From Acheta domesticus (taxonomy: Eukaryota; Arthropoda; Insecta; Orthoptera; Gryllidae), in contig JAHLJT010009419.1 in the NCBI GenBank assembly GCA_031308135.1, forward strand, positions 183,596,625 to 183,660,624: a stretch of 64,000 bases of DNA, read 5' to 3'. This document shows, piece by piece, positions 31,861 to 43,349 of the stretch. Under the pieces are notes generated by a model. That model was not told the DNA's origin and did not search any database. It saw nothing but the letters and a program-made list of their open reading frames with translations. Numbering within the stretch: position 1 is the stretch's first letter; the number at the start of each line of letters is the position of its first letter. A program made the position numbers and the translations under genes.

Positions 31861-34048
31861 GTAGCACAGAGGTAAGTCTCCGTCTTTGGAAACCTAAGAA
31901 CTCACATTCAATTACCACAAGACTTTTGTTTATCAAACTCTTTTTAAGGACAAGAGCGCTTAATACACTGAAGTGTCAGGAGTTGCTTTTTTTGTCAACT
32001 TTTGAATTTTCAAAAATTAAAGATATGGATTTGTTTCACTTTTGTTTAGTTATGAGTTGTCCATATGATGGCTGTATTAGGAATATTACTTTATGTAACA
32101 ATTCTGTGGTCATGGCATAAACGTTTTTAAGTCAAAAATCTTAGTTTGGAGAAAACAAGGGTTAAATATTTTTAAGCCAACACTTCTTCCTATGCTCAAC
32201 GTTATTTTGTTGTTAAGGAGGCAACATTTGAATTCAGTCGTTTTAATAAAATAAAATATAGATACTTAACTTGTGGTTTCAGTACTTAACCCAATTTTGC
32301 CAAAAATTAACTTAAGAACTTTTATCCCATGACCACAGAATTACCAAAAATACAAGAAAGTATGAGCTGTTGTAACACTATTATCTTTTTTCCCCACTCC
32401 ACACCTCAAAATCATTGTCTACTGACCCTGGCTTTGAGTGCAACTAACATCTTATCAACCCTTTGTGAGTCTGCTCCAAAAACAGCCCAAACATTCTTAG
32501 CAATACCTCAGACTATGAGGAATGTCCCACCATTCTCTTACATATTTTTCATTTATACTACTGAACTAATGATGTAATGGTAATGTATGATGAAAGTTTC
32601 ATCCATAATTACTTCGTACAAAATATATATTCTGCATTTAATATTATACAAATATTTATCTTTCTTCTTTATTACATTAATTCGTTATTTAATGTATTTC
32701 TTCATTAATTTTTCATCAATTACAAACATAGCCCCTCCCCTAAATTCACCCCTGTGTTACATGTAAAAGATAATGCTGGTGATGGACCTATTTCTAAATT
32801 TAATGAATTGCACAAATACTCTTGAAACATTTTCCTCTTTTACTCCTCACATTCAAGAAATGCTAATTTCATAATTAGCTCATTAGATTTGTTACCTCCA
32901 ACTAAACATATCCAGGGAAGTTTTATATATATAAAAGAGTTGTATGGTTCTCTGTTAGTGAATACCCAGGTATCAATTCATAGAAATATGGAATGGAAAA
33001 CTTTCATTTGTTGATAAAAGAAACAAGTCAGGATAATTTTCTACTGGATTTGATTCATTTCAGAATTATTAATTAATTGACAGGAGAGGTAAAAAAAAGT
33101 AATTCATTTTGTTTAATTGCTTTGTTTTGAAAATTATATTAAACTTCAAAATCCTTCATGAGTAGTTTTGATAACAATATAAAACTAATACAAATATTGA
33201 ATACAATACTGTAGATAAAACAAATTATGTTAGGATTGTACAATGTTGAAAATCCAAGTAAATTAAGAACAATATCAAAAGTATACTTCATAATGAGACT
33301 TTGAAACAAAGATAATTATAGGATCCTACAGAGAATCAGTATAAAAAAAATTATACCATTACATTAATCTAAAGTCATAAAATATCTTACATTTACACAG
33401 AACACTCATGGATAATTCAAATTCTACACAGAAAAAAGTGCTTTAACAGCCTTTTTTGGATTCTCAGCCAACATGAAATGGTTGCAATTCAATACCCTGA
33501 CATCTCATAGCTTCTGTAAATAGAAGTACATACAAATATCAATAAGAAACTCAATCATGACCTTTACAGTTTTTCATTCTATGACTCATGCTCTCTTCAC
33601 AAAATGTACATTCTTGAAAATTACAGCACTTTCTAAGTGTACAGTCACCTTTTAGGAGTAACAAAACATATTTACTGTTGCTTTCTCATGGAAATCATAG
33701 TTAATTAATTAGATTCACACATTTGCTTAATCTTACAAAAGAATGAGGCCACTGCATATAACATTAGTCAACAAAATAAATAGATAATGTTTCAGCACTG
33801 CTTAAGACATTAGGTAACATACTCACAACCACACAGTTATTGGTGTTATATAAAAATTGTTAGCTTATCAACAATCTATATACTTCCTCTTACTAAAATG
33901 TACAATTTCATTCATGAAATATTCTAGTACAAAGTGGGATTTATGTAGAAATGTGTAACATAAAGCATTTTCATATGAAAATGTTAATGCAAAAAATCGA
34001 GATTGTTATGGACATGACTGACTAGAAATTATGAATGAAATGTTTGAT
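31861..34048. other. Region downstream of ataxin-3, probably its 3'UTR in part
   Basis: Low-complexity AT-rich DNA with no coding signal. The first part (to about 32720) holds one small TIR element (32099-32343). The stretch next to the ataxin-3 stop (34049) should contain its 3'UTR. Several minus-strand AATAAA or ATTAAA words exist (for example near 32668), but none can be singled out as the cleavage signal. Confidence 0.45.
32099..32343. mobile_element. Small TIR element, about 245 bp
   Basis: CAATTCTGTGGTCATGGCAT at the left is matched in reverse by ATCCCATGACCACAGAATT at the right, and similarity continues inward for about 45 bp (ACGTTTTTAAGT / ACTTAAGAACTTTTA). The interior is AT-rich and non-coding. 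No clear target duplication, so the class is unknown. Confidence 0.65.
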
Positions 34049-37000
34049 TTAACTATTAAGTGGTTTGCAGAAATTGTTTGAAATAAGGCAGGGAAGTGTA
34101 ACATTTGAGTGATTTGTCAAATATGCAAGACGTTTTCTTCGCAACTCCTCTTGATCAACATAGCCAGGGTCACAGCCTGCAATTACAAAATTAACAATTA
34201 ATAATTAAAAAATTGCAAATACTTTTACAATATTTAATGAATTTTGTTCAAAACAATTGAACTACTCTTCTGGCAGAATACTAATCCAATAGATTCTTGT
34301 GCCTGTTCACTGATCTACTTGAACACATAATTATTAATATTATTAATAATCACTATACAAAGTGTTTATACAATTGTGATCTCTCACTTGTTACTAGTAC
34401 CTGCAGCCCAATCTGCTAAATTTTCAAAGAAAAGTTCGTGAAATTAAATTGAAGTTAAATAAAAGTAAAACATTTTAAGAAGTCCCACAAATTTTGTAAA
34501 TACAAATTGTGTTTCAGAAGAGTTAATATGACAACAAGAAAAAAAGATAATTTGGTCCCCAAAAAAAGTAACTAATTTACTCAAGTGCTTGCATTGGCTT
34601 AAAAATCACCTACACAATTTAAAAAGATAACCCACATATTAGCATCGGATATGAAATAAATGTGTCACTATCTCTGCTGTTGGTCCAATTTTAAAATTTT
34701 TTCTACCTGGCAATTGTAAACATTTCCTTTTCAAACTGTCATTAACTTTCACATCCACTGTAGCAGATATTTTGTGGGCAGTTAACATGGGTATCTGGTA
34801 ATTTCTCTGTAATAGAAAAATTAAGCATCTGATGACCTGATAAACATAGAAGATGAATGACTCTTCACATTAAGATACAGTTGCATGCTCTGTCAGTAAC
34901 CACACAGAGCCAAAACTGTTCAGATGACAGCTAACAAAGAGAGTCACACATCAGGTTATTCAGAGTTTGATTTTGTCAACTGTTTACAAAACATCATTGT
35001 ACCATTACTACATATTTTTCTATCAAATTCAAATCTTAGTATTGTGAAATGCAGGAAAAACAGCCAGAACGAAAATAGAGAAAGGGGGAAACCATTATTA
35101 TTAGTAAGAAGTAGTAACTGACCACCCTCACAAAATTGAGAGACATTACACAATAAATATCAATAGAATATTGAATAATCCTTACAGAAATCACTGTCAC
35201 TTTGATTTCCATTGAAGTAAAACATATTACATTAAATTTTGTATTATTTTAATTTGATAATGAAGAAAATATTGGAACAAGAACTCCAAATAAACTCCAA
35301 GAACATTATACATGTTTTATTACAGTGAGAACTGATCTTTAAAACATCTACTCACTTCTAAATCAACATCAAATCATTCAATTAAACTTCGAAACTAAAT
35401 TTCTGATTGCTTTGATGTATTAAATATTTGCAGAAATTAAAAAGTAAGAGAATAGGTATACATGCCATATTTTTCCTCCTAATGAAATATGTATTAAGAC
35501 AGAATTTGTGGTGGTGAACAACAGATTGTATAATGATTCACCAATTCTCATAGATATTAAATATTAATTTAGTAAAGAAAAACAAAGATAAGTCACCAGG
35601 CAAAAAATTTGACAGAGCTATTCTTTTCTTGTTATTTAAACGTATTTTCACACATTCTAAAATATTTCTAAATAAAGACAAGCAGTAAATCCTCAGAAAC
35701 ATTTCGTAGTGAATGAATATTAATACAAATCATAAAAGTCTTCTGAAATGTCAACAAATTAATTTTTAGTCAAGCACTCCTTTTTCACACTAAATCAAAT
35801 TCAACTGTATTCACATAAAATTACTATTTGAACATATTATGAACTAAGATTATCATCAAATACATCATATTTATGATCGTTCCAATTTTCACCATTCAAT
35901 AGTACTGTTTATGAATACTACACTGTTTGATGCAAGATGCAAAAGCATTTCTGCAGTCCACTAGCTACAATAGCCACACATCCTAGAGCTGGTAATGCGA
36001 TTACCTCCTTGTTTTTTAATTTGGACATTAATTACAAATATACAATTTGCACATTTAAATTTTGATCATACTTACATTCAAGACTCATCTTCAAAGCCTT
36101 CTCTAGCTCTGCATGATCACTATCAATATAACCATCATTTTGCAAACTGAGTTGCAATGCTTCTTGTAGCTGGTCATCACTTTCCCCAGAATTACTGTGC
36201 ACTGGGGCAGATAATGCAGGAGCATTAGAAGCAGAAAGGCTGAGTCTTACAGCTCTTTGCATATCATTTTCTTCTTCATCTTCTGTTCTCTGATGTTTAT
36301 CAGTTTGTGTCACACCACCAACCAAGCTTAACTGTAAAGCCTTTTGTAAATCACTCTCTTCAGTATTGGAAGACTGAGATCCACCTGGAACAATGATATC
36401 TTCGTCCTGTCTTAGGCTAAGTTGTAGAGCTTTTTGAAGTTCTTCATTTTCCGGGGAAGTGTTATTTTTTTCAGGAACAGCAGAAATAAGACGAGGTTTT
36501 TGTGTTTGCACAGCTGGGGTTACACGGAGCAAGGCATCAGCTTCACATTCAGGAAATATACCAAATACAACAAATATGGAATACCCTGCAATGCAAATAT
36601 GTATAAAAGCATTTAACAAAATCTTAAGTTTAAACATAAAATTACAGTTGTACCACTCACAAAATGAATTTTTCATCACAATTAATGTGGTTCATTGTGA
36701 TGAACATACCTTCCTGTTGCAATTGAGCAAGAAACATGGCTAGGTAGGTATCACTAATCAATTCTGGGCCACTCAATAGAGAATTTAAGTTGAACCATTG
36801 GAATCCAAGCCGTCTTATGGTAAACCAATGGTCTCGGTAATTACAAATAAATGCTTTCATTTGCCTGTGACATGAATATTTAATCATTTTCACATATTTT
36901 AAGTATAAAGTAATACCATTGATTTCATAAACTGAAAACTCACGCTGGATTTTTGTGCGCTTCAACAGCTCTCTCCTCTGTGCTGTTGTATGGTATTAAT

Positions 37001-37601
37001 TCTAGTCCCCATACTTCTAGAGCACTACTTATAACTTGTACCGAAAAATAGCCACTGTCATCATAGTTGCCTGAGGGTTGCTGCAATTAATAACACCACT
37101 AAATGAATTGCATGTCAAACAAACTGGCATTACTATCAAATCAGTCAGTATTTTAAATAACCTCCACTTCTTTAATGCATTTACCTCCAGAAACTTCCTG
37201 TAGTCTTCTGTATCAACTCCCGATTCTGACATCCTCAATCTTTCTTCATCATCCATCTGTTGGGCCAAAGTAGCTAAATCCACAGCCGTAAAATAGGATC
37301 CTTGAAGTAAAGCGTTGAGACAATGTTGGGCACATAATGATCCTTCTTGCTGAAATACATAAAAATTATGTAAGAAGTGAATTCATACAAATAAATTTAC
37401 TGATGAAATACATCTAGAGCTACTTTCTTTCTTCGCATTCATCCTTGTGTCACGTATGAAACTTACAAGGGTATCTTGAACATATGACGGGCTCAAAACT
37501 GAAATTACATTTCCAATGTCATTACAGTAACACGACGTCAAAAACATGCACATTCGCCCAAAATTTAAAGTACGTACCTTTTCGTGAAATATCGCCTCCA
37601 T
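34049..37601 (-). CDS. ATXN3: Ataxin-3, Josephin-domain deubiquitinase with five UIMs (complete, 6 exons)
   Basis: Cysteine protease that trims ubiquitin chains, acting in nucleus and cytosol in protein quality control. Coding exons: 37578-37601, 37185-37349, 36944-37080, 36710-36864, 36076-36585 and 34049-34176. All have GT/AG borders and matching phases, 1119 bp in total, giving 372 residues plus TAA. The start is ATG at 37599-37601 (MEAIFHEK), as in human ataxin-3. The Josephin domain covers about 1-182: Cys14 in QEGSLCAQHC, His121 in YRDHWFT and Asn136 in WFNLN form the triad. Ubiquitin-interacting motifs lie at about 208-218, 238-248, 267-277, 298-308 and 319-329, each with the core Ala and Ser. 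After them, EELRRKRLAYL matches the human segment before polyQ, but no glutamine run follows. It is divergent from CSDE1. Confidence 0.95.
34177..36075. other. Ataxin-3 intron 5
   Basis: Long AT-rich intron between the UIM exon (donor GTAAGT at 36070-36075) and the last exon (acceptor TTGCAG ending 34177). I see no repeat, RNA or conserved coding block. Confidence 0.7.
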
Positions 37602-38582
37602 GTTCCACGCAGTTGCAAACTGTTGCAAACATTCATGGAATAAACCAATGGAAAATGTCTTCACAAAATGCGTTTGTGTTTTCGCGTTTGAGTGTTGACA
37701 CTCAACATGGCGGCATGTCGTCAGTGCTGTGCTGTGTCGTGGTGAGTCAGTTAATTTGGGATATTTTCGTTTATATTTTACCATGCGGCTCTTAAATTTA
37801 ACATTATTGAAGATAACGTCTTTGTGATATTTTCTACGCTATTATTTTACTTCTACACTTCACGGTGACGACATCTTTAACATCGAAATGCCGTCTTTAA
37901 AGGCCGATCATCGTACATCTAAGTACCTCGAATAAAATGATAGACTTCCTTGTATATTGTTTCACTCACTTGTGCTTTACTTAGGCACGCAGTGTGATAA
38001 TTTTCAACTATTTGTTGGATAATATTGTTTTAAGATATTTGTTTGACGTGAGTAACTTCAAGTAATTTTTAGCGATTCTTTTCCGTCATTTAACCTTGCT
38101 TGCGCGATAGGTGTTACTTGTGAGCATGTGGCGTGTGAAGTACTGCATATATTGATTATTTTCTTTTCTTTTTACAGCTTGTGTTACTGTTAGATTAGAA
38201 AACTTGAAACAACGATCAAGTAAAGTAAAAGCCAAAAACACAATCCGCACCCAGCACGCATTGAAGACATCTGAGGATTTTGCCAACTTCATTTTTCACT
38301 TAGGACTTCTGTTGACATCAGTGACTTCAATAATTTAACAGTAAAGCGTGTTGCAATAGGTTATATTTCGGATATTGTAATTGCAACAGCGTGAATTGAC
38401 TCTTTAATAGGTTTTCCTTTTTATTTTGTATGTGTTCCCTTGAAGCACTTAATTTGGCTTTTGTGTTCAAGAAATTGGAGAGACATCATTTTAATTGGCT
38501 GAGAACTTTTCTGTGATATATTCTTCTTAAGCCAAAGTTCTTTGCATCCAAACTTGAATTATAATAAACTGAAAGAAAGACT
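37602..38582. promoter_or_regulatory. Divergent promoter region of ATXN3 and CSDE1, with putative CSDE1 5'UTR exons
   Basis: About 980 bp separates the two start codons. At 37704-37714, AACATGGCGGC is a good match to the YY1-type motif AANATGGCGGC, common near start sites. Just before it lies a near-perfect palindrome (37688-37705, TTGAGTGT-TG-ACACTCAA). A strong donor (G then GTGAGT at 37742) and an acceptor (TTTTTACAG ending 38177) suggest a CSDE1 5'UTR intron of 436 bp. The ATG inside the YY1-like motif would then open a 16-codon upstream frame ending in the next exon. No TATA box was seen. The splicing is inferred, not shown. Confidence 0.5.
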
Positions 38583-41500
38583 ATGTCCAATAATCCTCAG
38601 TGGAAATCCTTCCAGCCGCCAGCCATGAATTCGGACACTGCAATACTGGACATAAAGTCTTTGACAATCCCCAAGAATTCTACATCTTCATTTGCCAGCT
38701 CTCCCAATGGAACAAGTTTCACAAATAGTGGGAATAACCATTTTCAAAATGTTCCATCGAAAGACTCACCGAACAATGTGTACAGTAACAAGGGAAGCTC
38801 AAGTGGCCACTACTCTGCAAATTACTCATTTTCGACTTCAAATAACTCTCGAGGAGGAGGTAGATTCCCCATAGGCACCTTCACTGGTAATGAAGGTAAC
38901 AATACGGTATTTAACGGAGAATCTGTTTCATCCCCACCAGCAAATAACAGCAACAATTCCAGTAGCAACACCACCAATGCAAACTCAGGCTCAAATTACA
39001 ATGATTCCCTTGGAAGTCAGGGGACACGTGAAACAGGCATTATTGAGAAGTTGTTGGTGAGTATGTTCAATAGTTAATGTTCAATAAAGCAGTCAAAAAG
39101 AAAATTCAAATGTGTCAATTTTATTTATTATAATGTGCTACTTCTTATTTTGTAGCTCTATGTATTAGGTGATGGTTAGGTTTAGGTGGATCAAAGGGCA
39201 TTTGGAAAGCAAGGTAACAAGTAACGTCATCTTATGAGAAGGAGTTGTGTGTATGACACCAATCCTGCCTTGAAGTGTATGTTTCTTAAAATTTATGGTA
39301 CAGTGCTGTGTAACGGTTTTGATCTCAGTGTTTATTATGTTTAAGTGCTGCAATGCTGAAGTATGTAGCTTTCTTCATTTTGCTATTGAATAATCGGTTG
39401 GAAATTTTTTAATGTTTTCATCTGTTGTTGATGCATAGTAACTAGACCTATTTTCTTGTAGCACTCTTACGGCTTTATCCAATGCTGTGAAAGACAAGCA
39501 AGGTTATTTTTTCACTTCAGTCAGTTTAATGGCAATATAGAACACTTAAAAATTGGTGATCCAGTGGAATTTGAAATGACTTATGATCGAAGAACAGGAA
39601 AGCCAATTGCAAGTGCAGTTACAAAAATTGCTCCTGAAGTGGTAAGTACTGGACATCAACTTTTACAATTTAGGTTTCTTAAATAAGTGAAAAAGCAAAA
39701 TAATTTATTTAAGTGTTTAGGTGAGTTGTAGTTGGGGTTATTTCAGGTTCTCAGTGAAGAACGTGTGACTGGTAATGTGACAACTGAACTTCGTAGTGAT
39801 GGATCTGGGGGAGATGTTCAAGGACGAATTAGTTATGAAAATAGAGGAGAATGTTTCTTCCTGCCATACAACAAAGATGATGTTGAAGGAAACGTAACTC
39901 TGCGATCTGGAGATAAAGTCAGTTTTCAGATTGCAACCAATCAGCGGTAATAAATTAAGCTATATATGTAATTTGTATTTCTTGATATTTTTGAATCTTA
40001 TTTCTATATTTTTGTAAACTTTATGGAGAAAAATTGAAACAGATATAAGCTCTGAAATACACATTATAGAATTTGTAGTATTTTTTTTATGTTCTTAAAT
40101 TTTGCTAAGAATATTTGAATTAACTTTTGGGCAAAATACATTGATTTCTTGTGAACATGTATCAGCTTTAAGAAGTAGGATAATTTGTTAATGGTTTATT
40201 GTAATATGTCTGAATAAAATTAAGTAATTTTAAAATTACTTTCTTTGCAAGCAGCAGTGGAAATCTTGGAGCGTGTCATATTCGTCTAGAGAACCCAGCC
40301 CACCCTGTCAAATATCAAGGTGTAGTGTGTTCTATGAAAGAAAGTTTCGGCTTCATTGAACGAGCTGATATTGTGAAAGAAATATTTTTTCATTTCTCAG
40401 CAGCTAAGGGTAAAGAAGAACTGCGTTTGGGTGACGATGTAGAATTCACTATTCAAACTAGAAATGTGAGTTCATTTGACAACTGTTTCAATGCTGCACT
40501 AGCTTTTTGTATAATTTGTGTTTCCTTTTGTGACTTTTGCTTGCTTTAGGGCAAGGAAGTGGCTTGCAACATTACTCGCTTGGAACCAGGCAGTGTTGTG
40601 TTTGAAGATGTAGGAAGTGAACTCATTAAAGGACAGGTTTTGAAACCTTTAGAACGAGGGCAACAGGCTCGGCATCAAACTGATCCTCTTCCTGGTCGCA
40701 TTAAATATCGTGCACCTGATCATTCTGAGGTGGAAGTCCCATTTGGAGATAAGGATCAGAAAGGAGACTTCACATTGAGGTAAGAATTTAAAAAAGAATC
40801 CTGTAAATTGTTCTAAAGGGTTCATCAAATATATTAAAATATAATACAATAAACCCTTGTTACCAAGTACTTGCTTAATACAAATTTCACCATAATATGA
40901 AGAAAATTTGGGTCCCAGGAAGAAAACAGTAATATATAAATACATTTATTGGATAACATCACAGATTATTGTGGTCCCTTGGAGTTCGTGTTGATGGTTT
41001 ACCTGAGTTTTATAATATAATAATTGTTCTATTCCACAATACATGTTTATATAGAAGTAGTAACATAGTAATATAGATTTAGAAGTAGTGTAGGTGACAA
41101 ATTTCATTCAGTTAATCCATTATTTATTTAAAAAAAAAAATTATATTTCCGCCTTTCAATAAGTGGTTTCATGGATGCTTTGATTTCATTGTACTGTTAG
41201 GTTCTTTTAAAAAGGTTATGAATTAAAATAAAGGAATTGTCAACTTGAATGGAAAATTATATTAGAAAGTAACAAAGACCAAATGCAGAGCAAATGTATT
41301 TCTGCAAGTTGTTAAAGTGCAGAGCAATTATATGCTAAGCACTTTATAAGATAATATAATAACAATTTAAGATATTTTTACTGAACTTACTATATTTTGG
41401 GGTTCTTAAAGCACTTGTTGAAAATTAATATTTCCTTGCTATGATAATGAATTTAGAAGTAGTCTTATAAATTCTCAAGAACAGCCAAATAGTATAATTA

Positions 41501-43282
41501 TAACCATAATTGCTCCATGCTTTAATGCAAGTAAATCTGCTCACGAGAGAAATAACTTTCAGAAGAAAAGTAATAAAACAGAGGAATTTTAGCATTCAGC
41601 ATTTAGGTGACAACTGAATACACAGATGTATTATGTAAATAAAATTGCAAACATTCCATGGCCACCCGTTGCTTAGTAACAGATGAGTGTAAGGTGCCTT
41701 GAATTGTGCAGAAAGAACGTCGCAAAAAGGTGCTGCATTCCTACATTATTGTACATTTTTTGATAGGTTAAAGATTGATGAACATGAAATATTTAGGTTA
41801 AAATGATTTTTTATGCATTACAGTTCTTGTATTACATTTAAAAAAGTAAGATGTCAACATTATGAAGTGACAAAACTGATGTTTTTAGGGCCAAACCAGA
41901 GATAAGAAAGTTTTCAAGAAATGTATGCAAGATCAGCAAAAGAATAATTAAGATGATGAGCATTGTGTTTGAATATGTAATTGTGACATTTTTGCACATA
42001 AAATGAATATGCCATTTGAAAGAGTTCTATCTTGCCAACATACCAGAAGTGAATGGTTATAAGACTAAATTTCAGTTTTGAAATATGTTTTGTATTTTCC
42101 ATTACGTAATATATCTAAGCCACCATTTTGTTAACTATCACCATTTTGTTAAATATTTGTGATGTTTTGAAACTTTGGCGTTTTTATTGAACAACTTTAT
42201 CTAACATGTTCATATTTGTTGATGTTATTTAACTGGAGCTATTGCTTAGGAATCAACAAACAATAAATGTATAAATGTAAGTACCTTTTCAATACAAAAT
42301 TGTCTGTCTTCGTTATTGAATTTTAAGGGGACCTGGAAGGGAGAGAAAATGTAAATTGATTGCTAATGATGTGAGTAATAGCTTAGCATTTTTTTTGCTT
42401 TAATCGTGAATTTTCTGGTGATTGTTGAAAAAGATTTTGATTGTTCTATGCAATAAATACTAGAGAACTCTGAGATACAAGTCATCTGGAGGATATACTT
42501 TTTATCTCTTAAAGGCAGGGACTCATATTAAGTTCATGTTTCTTCATCTAAGGTTATCTTAAAATTTTACAGTTCTCGATTTGATGTGTGAGTTTTCTCA
42601 ATATTGACATTAATTTCATTTTCAGAGCCATGACAATTTGAATTTAAAAAGCCTTCACTTTGTATGCAAACACAGTACTGAACAGTGAAAGAGCCCTAAA
42701 GGAGATAGCATGCCTTAGCACCACCCACAAAACGATACTCAGAGAAAGTGGTAGCAGATTTTCAGGTTTCACAGATAAGCGGAGCTATTTTTGGAAAACC
42801 CATCTCATGTCGCCTTTTTAGGGGGTGTTGAGAATTAATACCAGCAAGTCACCTGGCTCATAGTTTGGGAAAATTGGTAGTTTTGATATCTGCCTTTTGT
42901 TCATGTTGGGAACATTTCTTTAGAACCAATATTATTTCTACTATAAGGAATCTAACAAGCAGGTCTCTTACATGGAGGAAGAAAATACCCATAATATGTT
43001 AATTATGCATTGGAATTCAGGACATTCAGTATCAAGTGGATTCTTTTAATGAGTTTCTGTTGTATTTAATGCTTGCTTGCCAATGTTTTCAAATTCACTT
43101 AATACTATACTTGTGTAATAGACAACTTAGCTGTTTCATCCAGGTGTTATTGAACAGACTTTTATTGCTTCCGCTTTAATAGTTTTACCATTCCAACTAG
43201 TTTCACTATGTCTTAAAAGTATTGAAGAAGTAAGGTAGAGCATCAGTTTTGTTTCATACTAAATTGACTAACTAGAAATAAT

Positions 43283-43349
<67 letters not shown>

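Noticed and set aside
34049..34176. Polyglutamine tract in ataxin-3
   Set aside because: The segment after EELRRKRLAYL reads on without any Gln run and stops at TAA (34049-34051).
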